NCBI RefSeq assembly: GCF_000374185.1
Contig: NZ_KB910518.1
Coordinates: 3,856,669 to 3,920,668, forward strand
Direction of reading: 5' to 3'
Source: Paenibacillus sp. HW567
Lineage (GTDB): Bacteria; Bacillota; Bacilli; Paenibacillales; Paenibacillaceae
Length of the DNA stretch: 64,000 nucleotides
A model generated the notes under the pieces. It was not told the origin of the DNA and ran no database searches. It worked only from the letters and a program-made list of their open reading frames with translations. Shown piece by piece: positions 45,607-53,861 of this stretch (within the stretch, counting starts at the first letter, position 1; the number at the start of each line of letters is the position of its first letter). A program made the translations under genes and the position numbers.

Positions 45607-48600
45607 TCAGTGCTCCTTCCGGGCATTGGCCCGGGCTATTTCCGCATGGTGATGATGCCCGGCACTATGATCATGGCCGTGTCCATGGTGGCACTCTCCC
45701 TCATGGTGATGATGCCCGGCACCGTGTTCATGGCCGTGCCCATGATGGCACTCTCCCTCATGGTGATGTTGTCCATCACCATGATCATGGCTGTGCCCAT
45801 GATGGCACTCCCCCTCATGATGATGTTGCCCGGCACTATGGTCATGACCGTGCCCATGTTGGCACTCCCCCTCATGGTGATGATGCCCGGCACCGTGATC
45901 ATGGCTGTGTTCATGGCTGTGCCCATGATGGTGGTGGTGGTGCGCAGCGGCTTCATCACGGTATTTGCAGTTGTCACAGTTGGAATAGGCCTGTCCTTCC
46001 AGGGTATCATCAATGCGTCCCAGGAGCATGTCAGCCAGCAGCGGATGAGCGCCCAGATAGCTGCCGATTTCCACTTCAATCTCTGGATGGGCGGCGGCGA
46101 ACAGCCGGACCGTTTCGTTAAACTGCTGCATCAGCAGCCCGTTGAACAGCAGATACGGCAGCACCACAATTTTGCGCGCACCCAAAACCAGACAGCGCTC
46201 CAGACCCTCGGGCAGCAAAGGCTTGGTTATGGCAATAAAGCAAGCTTCGACGCTTCTATAGGAGGTCCGTTCCCAGAGCAGCCGGGTCAGCTTGCAGAAA
46301 TCGCTGTTCGCATCGGGGTCGCTGCCGCCGCGTCCCATTAAGAGCACTATTGTATCTTTATCTTCAACTGCAGAAGGACGCGCCTCCGCACAGACTGTTC
46401 CGGCATCCAAAGCTTCCGTCATTGCAGCCGCAGTCTCCAGCCCAGCAGCATTCATATCTTCGGTCAGGCTGCCCATAAATTCCGGCGCATTCAGCGGTAC
46501 AGCCTCCCCGATGCGGTCCAGCAAAATATCCACGGCCCTCATCTGCACACCAATGGGACGCCCGTACACAAACTCCACACCGGGATATTTCAGCTTGGCC
46601 TCGTCCAGCGCCATCGGAATATCCAGCTTGGAGTGGCCTGCCGCGAACAAAATAATCGGCACAACGTAGATGGTCGCTGCTCCTCCTTGCACACACCGGT
46701 CAATGCCTGCGGAAATGGAAGGTGCGGACAGCTCAATAAAGCAGGTTTCAAAAGCCAGCTCCGGTCTGCGGGCAGCGAGCAAGCGGGTGAACGCCCGCAG
46801 CTCCTCATTGCCTTCCTCTACCCGGCTGCCGTGACCTACGAGCAGAACGGTTCTCTTCCCGTTGTCCTCCCCGGCGATGCTGCCTGAGCATTCTTGGCTT
46901 GCTGTACCGTCCATAACGCTGGCCTCCTCTGCCTTATCCTCACTTCCCATACCCATCCGCTCATAAAAAGCATGGAATCGTTCATTCTCGCGGCCTTCCG
47001 CACGATATTGCCAAACAACCTCCATTACTGCGGCTACCGCTTCATCCTCGTTCATTCCTTCGCGGACCAGGCTGCCCGGATGGGCGGCCCGCCCGGATTT
47101 TTTGCCTCCAAGGTACAGCTCATAGCTGCCTCTGGACCAGATCAGCCCGATATCCTCCAGAACCGCCGAGTTGCAGGCCATCCCGCATCCGGCAACACTA
47201 ATGTGCAGCTCACGCGGCACGGATTGACCGTTCAACTGTTCATAGAGCCGCTGCGCCGCTCCCAGCGCATTCTGTTTTCTCAGCTCACAAAACCCGCAGG
47301 TTATGACCTTCACAGAATCCCCCGGGACAGCAGCATTCAGCCCAGCCGCCGTCAAAGCATCGGCTATTCCTGCTTGCTCCGCCTGGATGTCCCGCAGAAC
47401 AAAGTGTCCGTCTTTGGTGTACACAAGCCGTCCGTCAGCGCCTGCCAGCTCTGCCAGCAGCTTCATTTGCCCACCGCTGAACGCCCGGCTGCCGGTTTGC
47501 GGAGCAATCTCCAGGTCGCAAACTGCGGACGAATGTGCCTGCGGATCGCCGGAACCCATACTTTTCACCTGCTCCCCCGGAGCAACAGATAATCCTGCAT
47601 TTAACGCAGCCAGCCCGTCCGCTTCATTACCCGTAATCTCTACTGCCTGCCCGTCCGCTCCAAATCCAGGGCCCATCGCTGCATTCTCAGCCGCTCTTTC
47701 ACCGACATTCAGCGCTGTCCTCTCAGCCGCTCCAGCGCCTGCGCTCCCCTCCGGCGCTGCTCCGGCTCTGAGCACGGCATCCCGGCTGGCTTCGCCGCCG
47801 GTCATCGCCGCCAAAGACCACGGCTCGGCTGCGGTCCGCAGCCGCTCATGCGGCTTCAGTTCCTGCTTATCCGCCCCAAGGCTATACTTGCGTTCATACC
47901 CGCGCGGCGTGACCATCACGCCCTCATAGACCATCGTGGCAGAGTTGCCGACAATGACTGTGGACAGCATGCCAATCTCATGCTCCAGCATGTCCTGAAG
48001 CGTCGTGACAACCGTTATCTGGCGGTCGCGGTAGGCGCTTTTGACAATGCCGACCGGCGTGGCAGGATCACGGTAACGGAGCAGAATATGACGCGCCTCT
48101 TCAATCTGGCGGGTCCGTTTTCCGCTGCGCGGGTTGTAAAAAGCAATCACGAAATCCGCTTCTGCCGCTGCCGTAACCCGTGCCGCAATGCTCTCCCAAG
48201 GCGTAAGATGGTCGCTTAGGCTGATTGTGCAGGAATCATGCATAATCGGCGCGCCCAGCAGCGAGGAGCAGGATTGAATCGCCGATATGCCGGGAATGAC
48301 TTCAACCTCCACACCCTCCTTGCGGCTCCAGCCCCGCTCAATCAGCACCTCGTAGACCAGCCCGGCCATTCCGTATACGCCTGCATCCCCGCTGGAAATT
48401 ACGGCAATGGTCTGACCCGCCTCTGCCCGCCGCACCGCTTCCTGGGCCCGGCTGACCTCCTCGGTCATGCCTGTGCCGACAATTTCCTGATGCCGCAGCA
48501 GCGGCTTGATCAGATCCACATATGTCGTGTAGCCGATCACGGCTTCACTCTCTTCCAGCGCAGCCAGAGCGCGGCCCGTAATATGCTCCAGCCTGCCTGG

Positions 48601-48639
48601 ACCAAAGCCGATGATCAGCAGCTTTCCTTGTTTATCCAC
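45607..48639 (-). CDS. CobJ/CbiH - iron-sulfur domain - CbiX - CbiX - His-rich fusion
   Basis: 1010 residues. (1) About 1-245, a precorrin-3B C17-methyltransferase (IIGFGPGRLEHITGRA, ISSGDAGVYGMAGL, EVIPGISAIQSCSSLLGAP), the ring-contraction enzyme. (2) About 246-390, an Ala/Gly-rich linker. (3) About 390-560, a nitrite/sulfite-reductase-like ferredoxin domain with CGFC (near 449-452) and CGMAC (near 485-489), suited to a 4Fe-4S cluster. (4) About 597-720 and (5) about 770-885, two CbiX cobaltochelatase domains (LLVGHGSRVEEGN, LLMGRGGSDPDANSD), the second starting with MGRGGSDP. (6) CDNCKYR near 891 and a tail of about 95 residues of 19-residue His-rich repeats. This puts cobalt insertion and ring contraction in one chain. 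CbiH60 of Bacillus megaterium is known to carry an iron-sulfur extension; fusion to two CbiX domains is more than I know from that case. Confidence 0.93.
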   Translation of the reverse strand: MDKQGKLLIIGFGPGRLEHITGRALAALEESEAVIGYTTYVDLIKPLLRHQEIVGTGMTEEVSRAQEAVRRAEAGQTIAVISSGDAGVYGMAGLVYEVLIERGWSRKEGVEVEVIPGISAIQSCSSLLGAPIMHDSCTISLSDHLTPWESIAARVTAAAEADFVIAFYNPRSGKRTRQIEEARHILLRYRDPATPVGIVKSAYRDRQITVVTTLQDMLEHEIGMLSTVIVGNSATMVYEGVMVTPRGYERKYSLGADKQELKPHERLRTAAEPWSLAAMTGGEASRDAVLRAGAAPEGSAGAGAAERTALNVGERAAENAAMGPGFGADGQAVEITGNEADGLAALNAGLSVAPGEQVKSMGSGDPQAHSSAVCDLEIAPQTGSRAFSGGQMKLLAELAGADGRLVYTKDGHFVLRDIQAEQAGIADALTAAGLNAAVPGDSVKVITCGFCELRKQNALGAAQRLYEQLNGQSVPRELHISVAGCGMACNSAVLEDIGLIWSRGSYELYLGGKKSGRAAHPGSLVREGMNEDEAVAAVMEVVWQYRAEGRENERFHAFYERMGMGSEDKAEEASVMDGTASQECSGSIAGEDNGKRTVLLVGHGSRVEEGNEELRAFTRLLAARRPELAFETCFIELSAPSISAGIDRCVQGGAATIYVVPIILFAAGHSKLDIPMALDEAKLKYPGVEFVYGRPIGVQMRAVDILLDRIGEAVPLNAPEFMGSLTEDMNAAGLETAAAMTEALDAGTVCAEARPSAVEDKDTIVLLMGRGGSDPDANSDFCKLTRLLWERTSYRSVEACFIAITKPLLPEGLERCLVLGARKIVVLPYLLFNGLLMQQFNETVRLFAAAHPEIEVEIGSYLGAHPLLADMLLGRIDDTLEGQAYSNCDNCKYRDEAAAHHHHHHGHSHEHSHDHGAGHHHHEGECQHGHGHDHSAGQHHHEGECHHGHSHDHGDGQHHHEGECHHGHGHEHGAGHHHHEGECHHGHGHDHSAGHHHHAEIARANARKEH
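45649..45933. repeat. 57-bp tandem coding repeats (His-rich tail)
   Basis: Repeat starts at 45649, 45706, 45763, 45820 and 45877: four full copies and a truncated fifth. Each encodes 19 residues of the pattern H-H-H-H-E-G-E-C-x-H-G-H-x-H-D-H-x-x-G. Copies differ mostly at third codon positions and at two or three residues. Confidence 0.9.
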
Positions 48640-48683
48640 CCTTGTTCCCCCTTCGTCTCCCCAAACTCCAATTAACTATAGCA

Positions 48684-48866
48684 ATTGTACTTTCTACAAC
48701 AGAACCTTCTCCAAGGAAGGAAATTTACAATTCTATTGCACTTCGTACATTAGAATCGAACAAAACTCCGGAAATACGTGCATTATTCAAATTTCTGTTG
48801 CACAAAATACAGCCGATTACTCTATTAGCCTGTTATGCCGAGTTTCTATTGCACTATTTACAATTA
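48684..48866. repeat. Four-unit 51/62/51 repeat element, copy C
   Basis: Units start at 48684, 48735, 48797 and 48848; distances 51, 62 and 51, exactly as in copies A and B. It lies between cbiO and the CobJ fusion gene. The following stretch 48867-49117 holds no gene or signal I can support. Confidence 0.8.
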
Positions 48867-49117
48867 CAATTACAACGGCTGTGTTACCGGGAGGGAGTAC
48901 GGACAAAATATGCAACCCGCCTCCAACCAGCTACGCAAACCCTCTCATTCCGGCAATCCTGCGGACAACAAGCCGCCCGTTTTCCATTAGCTGCCGCAAT
49001 CCTCTCACATCGCGCTCCGAATAGACATGACCGAGCCGTCGCGTCCCGAACCGTCCTGCCCCGCCCTTAAAAGAAACCCATGCATCCAAAACAGCGATCC
49101 GCCGTATGGCTTCCAGA

Positions 49118-49140
49118 TATCTGTTTCAGTGAAACAGATA
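49118..49140. promoter_or_regulatory. 23-bp perfect palindrome, parS-like core
   Basis: Eleven-base arms around a single G. The core TGTTTCAGTGAAACA (49122-49136) differs from the chromosomal ParB site parS by lacking one central base. It stands 26 bases after the cbiO stop. Nature of the binding protein unknown. Confidence 0.55.
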
Positions 49141-49165
49141 CTCTCCTTTTATTATCGAAAATCCA

Positions 49166-50032
49166 TTAAAAATCCACTCCCGCACGCTCGCCCAGCATCC
49201 CGCCCAGCAGCGCCTTGAAATCCTCCGCATTCCGGGGAACGTTATGCCCTGCGGTCAAGCGGCGGGGCAGACTGTGCCACAGATCGGCCAGCAGCGGAAG
49301 CTCAAGGCCCACGGCCAGCAGCGTTTCCCTCCGGGCAAAAATATCCTCCGGCGTTCCGGCGGCAACGCAGCTTCCCTGATCAAGAACGATGACCCAGTCC
49401 GCCCAGCGGTAGGCCAGGTTCATATCATGCGTAGCCATAACGACCGTAGTGCCCTTGCGGTGAATGGTATCCAGCCCCTCCAGAAGCTGCGCTTCGGACA
49501 CCGGGTCCAAGTAGGACGTTGGCTCATCCAGCAAAATCAGCTCCGGTCCCATCGCCAGCACACCGGCGAGCGCGGTACGCTTTTTCTGGCCCAGGCTGAG
49601 CTGATGCACCGGCTTATCCTTCAGCGCCGTCAGATTAAGCTGCTCAAGCACCTCAGCAGAGCGCGCCTGAATCGACGGCTCATCCATCCCCATCCCCCGC
49701 AGCCCAAACGACACATCCTCCAGCGGTGTGCTTAAAATAAGCTGCTGCTCGGGGTCCTGAAAAACCAGGCCGACTCTGCGCCGCAGGACGGCCAGTTCTT
49801 TTTTGGCGTAGGATACCGGGCTGCCCGCTTGCTGCACCGTCCCGGCCTGTGGCCGTAAAATGCCTACGGCATGCAGGAACAGGGTGGATTTGCCGGAGCC
49901 GTTATGGCCGAGCACCGCTGTTTTCCCACCCTTGGGAATAGAGACGGTCAGCTCCCGCAGCGCAGGCTCCGCCGTGTCCGGGTAACGGAACACCACCCCT
50001 TCAAAGGCCAGACAGGAATTCTTGTTGTCCAT
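49166..50032 (-). CDS. cbiO: Cobalt ECF transporter ATPase
   Basis: 288 residues. Walker A GHNGSGKST, Q-loop LVFQDPEQQL, signature LSLGQKKRTALAG, Walker B LILLDEPTSYLDP and switch His in VMATHDMNLA. It powers the CbiMNQO cobalt importer. It is the last of the four transporter genes. Confidence 0.95.
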   Translation of the reverse strand: MDNKNSCLAFEGVVFRYPDTAEPALRELTVSIPKGGKTAVLGHNGSGKSTLFLHAVGILRPQAGTVQQAGSPVSYAKKELAVLRRRVGLVFQDPEQQLILSTPLEDVSFGLRGMGMDEPSIQARSAEVLEQLNLTALKDKPVHQLSLGQKKRTALAGVLAMGPELILLDEPTSYLDPVSEAQLLEGLDTIHRKGTTVVMATHDMNLAYRWADWVIVLDQGSCVAAGTPEDIFARRETLLAVGLELPLLADLWHSLPRRLTAGHNVPRNAEDFKALLGGMLGERAGVDF

Positions 50033-50092
50033 GATGCTCTCCTTCTTCCGCTCATTTCACTTCATCTATTGATAGGTAATGCTGAACGCCCG

Positions 50093-50870
50093 TTATCTCC
50101 ATGTAATCCATAGCTGTGCCAGCAGCAGAAGCAGGATTCCAGCATAAGCCTCCACAGCAAACCTGCGCGGCACTGGACGGGATACATAAGGCGGCAAAGG
50201 AATTTCACCGGTGAATCCCCGGGCCACAAGCCCCTGCGACAGCCCGTAATAACGGTGCATCGTGCTTGCGAACAGTGCTGCCGCCATTCCTGCAGCCTCC
50301 CGCAGCTTGGACATGAAACCTCTCTTGCCGCCGGGCCAGCAGCATGCCGTGTGCCGCATCGTCAAGCAGGAACAGGAAGCGGTACATAATCAGCATCAGC
50401 TCCAGGACGATCTGCGGCATACGCAGCCTGCGCAGCACCAGCAGCAATTCGCCGAACGGCGTGGTGAACATAATGAAAAAAAAGCAGGACAGACAGGCCG
50501 CTACCCGTGCCAGCAGCACGCCCGCCCGCAATCCGCCCTCCGCTGTAATGTAGATGAACCGCGCCGTCCCCGGCAGCGGCACTGACAGCGCAGCCTCTCC
50601 AGCAGCGGGATGGCCCAGCTCCACCAGAAGCGCCGGAACGCTCAGAAGGTAGAACAGCAGCGCCGTACCGAACAGCAGCCCGTAGGCGCTGAGCGGGATT
50701 TTGGCATACAGAAGGCACCACAGGATCATCCACAGCGTAATGACAGCCTGCAGCGCAGGGTGCAGCGCATAAGAGAGCATGAACATCACTGCGGCGAACA
50801 GGCTTTTCCACATCGGGGAGAGCTGCCGCAGCGCATTGCTGTAAGACAACGCATCAATTCTTCTGATCAT
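50093..50870 (-). pseudogene. cbiQ: Cobalt ECF transporter transmembrane protein, frameshifted
   Basis: The first 182 codons (from 50870, ATGA overlap with cbiN) encode a normal CbiQ start with several membrane helices. Near 50315-50335 the reading frame is lost. The rest of the family's sequence, including the ATPase-coupling region KLREAAGMAAALFAS and the motif GLVARGFTGEI, continues in another frame to the stop at 50093. Dropping one base in the GAGAGG stretch would restore a protein of about 258 residues. Either the transporter is broken, or this is a sequencing error; a translational frameshift is less likely. Confidence 0.85.
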
Positions 50871-51151
50871 TTCTGCTGCTGACGCTCCCGTTTCCCTTTC
50901 ATAAGACCAACCGTATAACCGATAATTCCGGCTCCGATGGCTGCCTGCAGCGCAAACAGCATACTCTCCGTTTCTCCCGGCAGCTCGGCCAGAGGCTTGA
51001 ACCAGGGCTTATACGCAGGATCAATCTCCGAAATCGCTCCCTCCGCCGCATCGTCGGCTCCGCCGAATTCCCCGTTCACCAGCAGCAGCGGCAGCACCAC
51101 CAGCAGCACCACCGCCAGCAGCATCAGCGCGTTTCTCCATTTGTTTTTCAC
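50867..51151 (-). CDS. cbiN: Cobalt ECF transporter subunit CbiN
   Basis: 94 residues: N-terminal membrane helix ([18 protein letters not shown]), an outer loop with [12 protein letters not shown] and [11 protein letters not shown], and a second helix near the C-terminus. This is the CbiN topology. It works with CbiM in metal capture. It overlaps both neighbours by four bases. Confidence 0.94.
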   Translation of the reverse strand: MKNKWRNALMLLAVVLLVVLPLLLVNGEFGGADDAAEGAISEIDPAYKPWFKPLAELPGETESMLFALQAAIGAGIIGYTVGLMKGKRERQQQK

Positions 51152-51915
51152 TCTGCGCTTCCTCCTTTGACTCCGCGTTTCAGCAGCGACAGCTCCTGCG
51201 GGCTATAGGCCTTCAGCCAGTTCCACAGCAGTACGGTAAGCAGCCCCTCGCTGATCGCCAGCGGAATTTGGGTCACGGCAAATATGCCGCCGAATTTAAC
51301 AAAAGAAGCCAGCATACCGCCGTCTGCGGACGGAAAAGCCACCGCAAGCTGAAAAGACGTAACAACATAGGTCATTAGATCAGCCGCCGCCGCTGCGCAG
51401 AATACCGCCAGCTTTTCACGTTCCGTCAGCTTCATCGTCAGCTTATAGACTGCATAGCCGGCAAAGGGACCGGCGACAGCCATCGAGAACGCATTCGCCC
51501 CAAGGGTGGTTATTCCGCCGTGCGCCAGCAAGAGCGCCTGAAACAACAGCACAATGGAGCCGATCACGCTCATCGGCAGCGGCCCCAGCATCACGGCGCC
51601 AAGTCCCGTCCCTGTGGGGTGGGAGCTGCTTCCGGTTACCGAAGGCATTTTGAGTGCGGACAATACAAAGGTAAAAGCACCCGACAGCCCAAGCAGCAGC
51701 TTCAGCTCGGGATTGTCTTGGGTCATCTTTTTCAGCTTCATGATTCCAAACACAAAGAACGGCACAAAGGCCACCCACCAGAACACAGCCCACCCTATCG
51801 GCAAAAATCCTTCCATAATATGCATCGCTTCGGCTGTACCCGGCTCATTCAGCAGAAAATAAAGTGTAAATCCGCCAACCAGCACTGCGAAGCTGCCAAA
51901 ACCGCCCTTCTTCAT
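51148..51915 (-). CDS. cbiM: Cobalt ECF transporter substrate-binding membrane protein
   Basis: 255 residues from the ATG at 51915. A cleavable signal ends at AEA, leaving MHIMEGFLP, the Met-His N-terminus that binds the metal in CbiM/Nik[17 protein letters not shown] and [19 protein letters not shown] follow. In-frame ATGs at 51936 and further upstream give poorer N-termini. First gene after the B12 riboswitch terminator, so cobalamin should repress it. Confidence 0.94.
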   Translation of the reverse strand: MKKGGFGSFAVLVGGFTLYFLLNEPGTAEAMHIMEGFLPIGWAVFWWVAFVPFFVFGIMKLKKMTQDNPELKLLLGLSGAFTFVLSALKMPSVTGSSSHPTGTGLGAVMLGPLPMSVIGSIVLLFQALLLAHGGITTLGANAFSMAVAGPFAGYAVYKLTMKLTEREKLAVFCAAAAADLMTYVVTSFQLAVAFPSADGGMLASFVKFGGIFAVTQIPLAISEGLLTVLLWNWLKAYSPQELSLLKRGVKGGSAE

Positions 51916-51956
51916 TCCTCTTCTCCATCCTTTCATCCATTGACTGTCTGCTGTAG

Positions 51957-51990
51957 ACCAAAAACTCCCGCCCTGAGAGGGTGGGAGTAT
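51957..51990 (-). terminator. B12-riboswitch-controlled terminator
   Basis: ACTCCC-ACCC pairs with AGGG-CGGGAGT around TCTC, then TTTTT, between the riboswitch and cbiM. Confidence 0.85.
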
Positions 51991-52111
51991 TATGTACGTC
52001 GAAAGATCACAAAGAGAAGGCTGCTGTCCCGCCGGTAAGATTCTGCAGGCATACCCTCTTCTCTGAACCTCTTCGTACACCGCTCCTATCCGCGTAGAGT
52101 CGTGTGTGCGC

Positions 52112-52290
52112 AAACAAGGTAGGTCTCCTGGCTTGGAATATTAGCGTCATACCCCCGTCTTCCCCGGCGTTCTGCCGAGTGACATCGTGAAGGCTGGCTC
52201 TTCCTTACAGTGGCGGGACCGCTCGGGAGTTGCACCCGATTCCCTGTTATCCCTTGAGGTACAGTGCACACTCAAAGGCACCTTGTTGTG
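52112..52290 (-). promoter_or_regulatory. Cobalamin riboswitch
   Basis: Minus-strand sequence contains AAGGGAA-like, CGGGTGCAACTCCCG, GCGGTCCCGCCACTGTAA, AGCCAGCCTTC and the B12 box AGCCAGGAGACCTACCTTG (52133-52115), in the order of the AdoCbl riboswitch. It leads the cbiMNQO-cob region. Confidence 0.97.
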
Positions 52291-52395
52291 ATCGCTGATT
52301 CATCCTGTACATCATAGCGGACATGGCTGGCCGGTGTCTGTGATAAAAGTGGAAACGCCTGTAAAGAGCTGCATAGCTTGTAAGAAGCTCATTTG

Positions 52396-52416
52396 AATAA
52401 TATAATTATTAACTAT
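52396..52416. promoter_or_regulatory. Operator-like motif upstream of the ArsR-like gene
   Basis: AATATAATTATTAACTAT (52399-52416) recurs identically at 55384-55401 upstream of the arabinofuranosidase gene. Around it AATAAT-ATA-ATTATT is an inverted repeat. See findings. Confidence 0.6.
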
Positions 52417-52423
52417 ATAAGCA

Positions 52424-52463
52424 GAAACGGCTTTGGCGTCCTGTTAATGGACGGTGCCGTTTC
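52424..52463. repeat. GAAACGG hairpin repeat, copy 2
   Basis: GAAACGG (52424-52430) pairs with CCGTTTC (52457-52463), with inner CGTCC/GGACG. It shares arms, orientation and right flank (TTTCAGCG) with the element at 11682-11723, while the inner bases differ. It sits in the leader of the ArsR-like gene. Confidence 0.7.
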
Positions 52464-52504
52464 AGCGGGAAGTCACATTTCCACCCTGAACCTGGAGGCT
52501 GCCT

Positions 52505-53440
52505 ATGAAACTCGATCTTACCGAAGAATCGCTGCCTGTATATGAAGCCTTATCCAGCGCTGTGCGCCTCCGCATGCTCCGCCTGCTTGCCGTTCAGCCA
52601 ATGAACGTTAAGGAGCTGGCATCCGCAGCCAAGCTCAGCAGCGCCATTATGACCATGCATGTCCGCAAGCTGGAGACTGCCGGGCTGATCCGGACACATA
52701 TGGCCCCCGGACGGAGCGGTCTGCAAAAGATCTGCACGCTGGCCGCGGAGGGTGCGGAGATTATTTTTCCCGGCCAAGGGAGAACCGAACGCAAAAGCTA
52801 CCGCATCGAGCTGCCCGTGGGCCATTATTCCGACTTTCAGATCGAACCGACCTGCGGACTGGCCACCACGGAGCAAATCATCGGCAGTTTCGACGACCCG
52901 CGTTATTTCTGGGACCTGGAGCGGATGAATGCGGCGATACTCTGGTTCGGCAAAGGATACGTCGAATACAAAATCCCCAACTTTCTGCTGTCCAGCGAGC
53001 AGCCGGAGGAGCTGGTTATTACGATGGAAATCGCCTCCGAAGCGCCGTCCATCAATAATAATTGGCCCTCGGACATCACCTTTACCCTGAACGGCGTCAA
53101 GCTGGGCTACTGGACCAGTCCCGGCGACTACGGAGACAGCAGAGGCAAATATACGCCTGCCTGGTGGCATCCGCTTACCAATCAGTATGGTCTGCTGAAG
53201 CAACTGCGGATTACCCCCAAGGGCACATACATGGACGGGCACAAGCTCTCCGGGGTGACGCTGGATGAGGCGGGCATCCGCAGCAAGCAGTGGACCTTCA
53301 GGCTGTCGGTGGAAGAGAATGCGGAGCATGTCGGCGGACTTACACTCTTCGGCAAGGGCTTCGGCAACTATAATGAAGACATGCTGGTTGAGCTGTTTTA
53401 TGCGGACAGCACCGGTGCCAAAGAAGCGGCTGCTCCTTAA
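52505..53440 (+). CDS. ArsR-like winged-helix regulator with large C-terminal sensor domain
   Basis: 311 residues. The N-terminal winged helix (about 8-85) reads LSSAVRLRMLRLLAVQPMNV then KELASAAKLSSAIMTMHVRK, an ArsR-type fold. The remaining 220 residues have no membrane segment and no metal Cys pair. They contain PNFLLSSEQPEELVITMEIA and WPSDITFTLNGVKLGYWTS, which look like a beta-sandwich carbohydrate-binding domain. TGGAGG precedes the ATG. It shares an operator-like motif with the adjacent arabinofuranosidase gene, so a sugar-responsive regulator of arabinan use is inferred. Confidence 0.8.
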   Translation: MKLDLTEESLPVYEALSSAVRLRMLRLLAVQPMNVKELASAAKLSSAIMTMHVRKLETAGLIRTHMAPGRSGLQKICTLAAEGAEIIFPGQGRTERKSYRIELPVGHYSDFQIEPTCGLATTEQIIGSFDDPRYFWDLERMNAAILWFGKGYVEYKIPNFLLSSEQPEELVITMEIASEAPSINNNWPSDITFTLNGVKLGYWTSPGDYGDSRGKYTPAWWHPLTNQYGLLKQLRITPKGTYMDGHKLSGVTLDEAGIRSKQWTFRLSVEENAEHVGGLTLFGKGFGNYNEDMLVELFYADSTGAKEAAAP

Positions 53441-53483
53441 GTTGTGGAAGATGTCCCGCTCAAGCTGGAGACATAGGCACTCT

Positions 53484-53535
53484 AAAAAGCCCCTATCACC
53501 GCTGCACATGTGCATGCGGAGCATAGGGGCTTTCT
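53484..53535. terminator. Bidirectional terminator
   Basis: AAAGCCCCTAT pairs with ATAGGGGCTTT, with an inner GCTGCACAT/ATGTGCATGC pairing; A/T runs flank both sides. It separates the regulator from the convergent Cys-rich gene. Confidence 0.85.
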
Positions 53536-53572
53536 AGTTCGGCGGCGCTGGCTGCAAGCCTTCTGCGCCTGC

Positions 53573-53848
53573 TTATTCCGTGACCGGCTGCCAGAGTCCG
53601 CCGCCGGGAAGCGGACAGCCGCGCGCCTTGAGCCGCGCAACAACCGGGATGATGCAGCCGCAGGCGGTGCAGGTCACACCGTCCTGCAGCTTGGAGCAGG
53701 CACCGCAGAGAGCAATGCGCTCCGCATACACCTGATCCGAAGCGGTGTTGTCCTCATTGAACATGGAAGACGCCAGAATACGGGCAATCTGCGCCTCCGT
53801 AACCTTATAATCGTCCCGGCAGCCTTTGCAGCCAGTGGTAGTCGCCAT
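53573..53848 (-). CDS. Small Cys-rich protein, probable zinc ribbon
   Basis: 91 residues with cysteine pairs CKGC, CGAC and CTACGC and a later single Cys (RGCPLPGGG), suggesting one or two zinc sites. GGAGTAAAG precedes the ATG. It lies 13 bases after the arabinofuranosidase stop and may be cotranscribed. No catalytic motif is visible; I recall similar uncharacterised proteins in Paenibacillus but cannot name a function. Confidence 0.75.
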   Translation of the reverse strand: MATTTGCKGCRDDYKVTEAQIARILASSMFNEDNTASDQVYAERIALCGACSKLQDGVTCTACGCIIPVVARLKARGCPLPGGGLWQPVTE

Positions 53849-53861
53849 ATCTTTACTCCTT

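Noticed and set aside
45649..45933. CRISPR-like regular repeats
   Set aside because: The 57-base units are contiguous without spacers, in frame, and encode the His-rich tail of the fusion protein.
48931..49089. A 52-codon minus-strand frame downstream of cbiO
   Set aside because: It needs a TTG start without a ribosome site, a stop lies just upstream in frame, and no family is recognisable.
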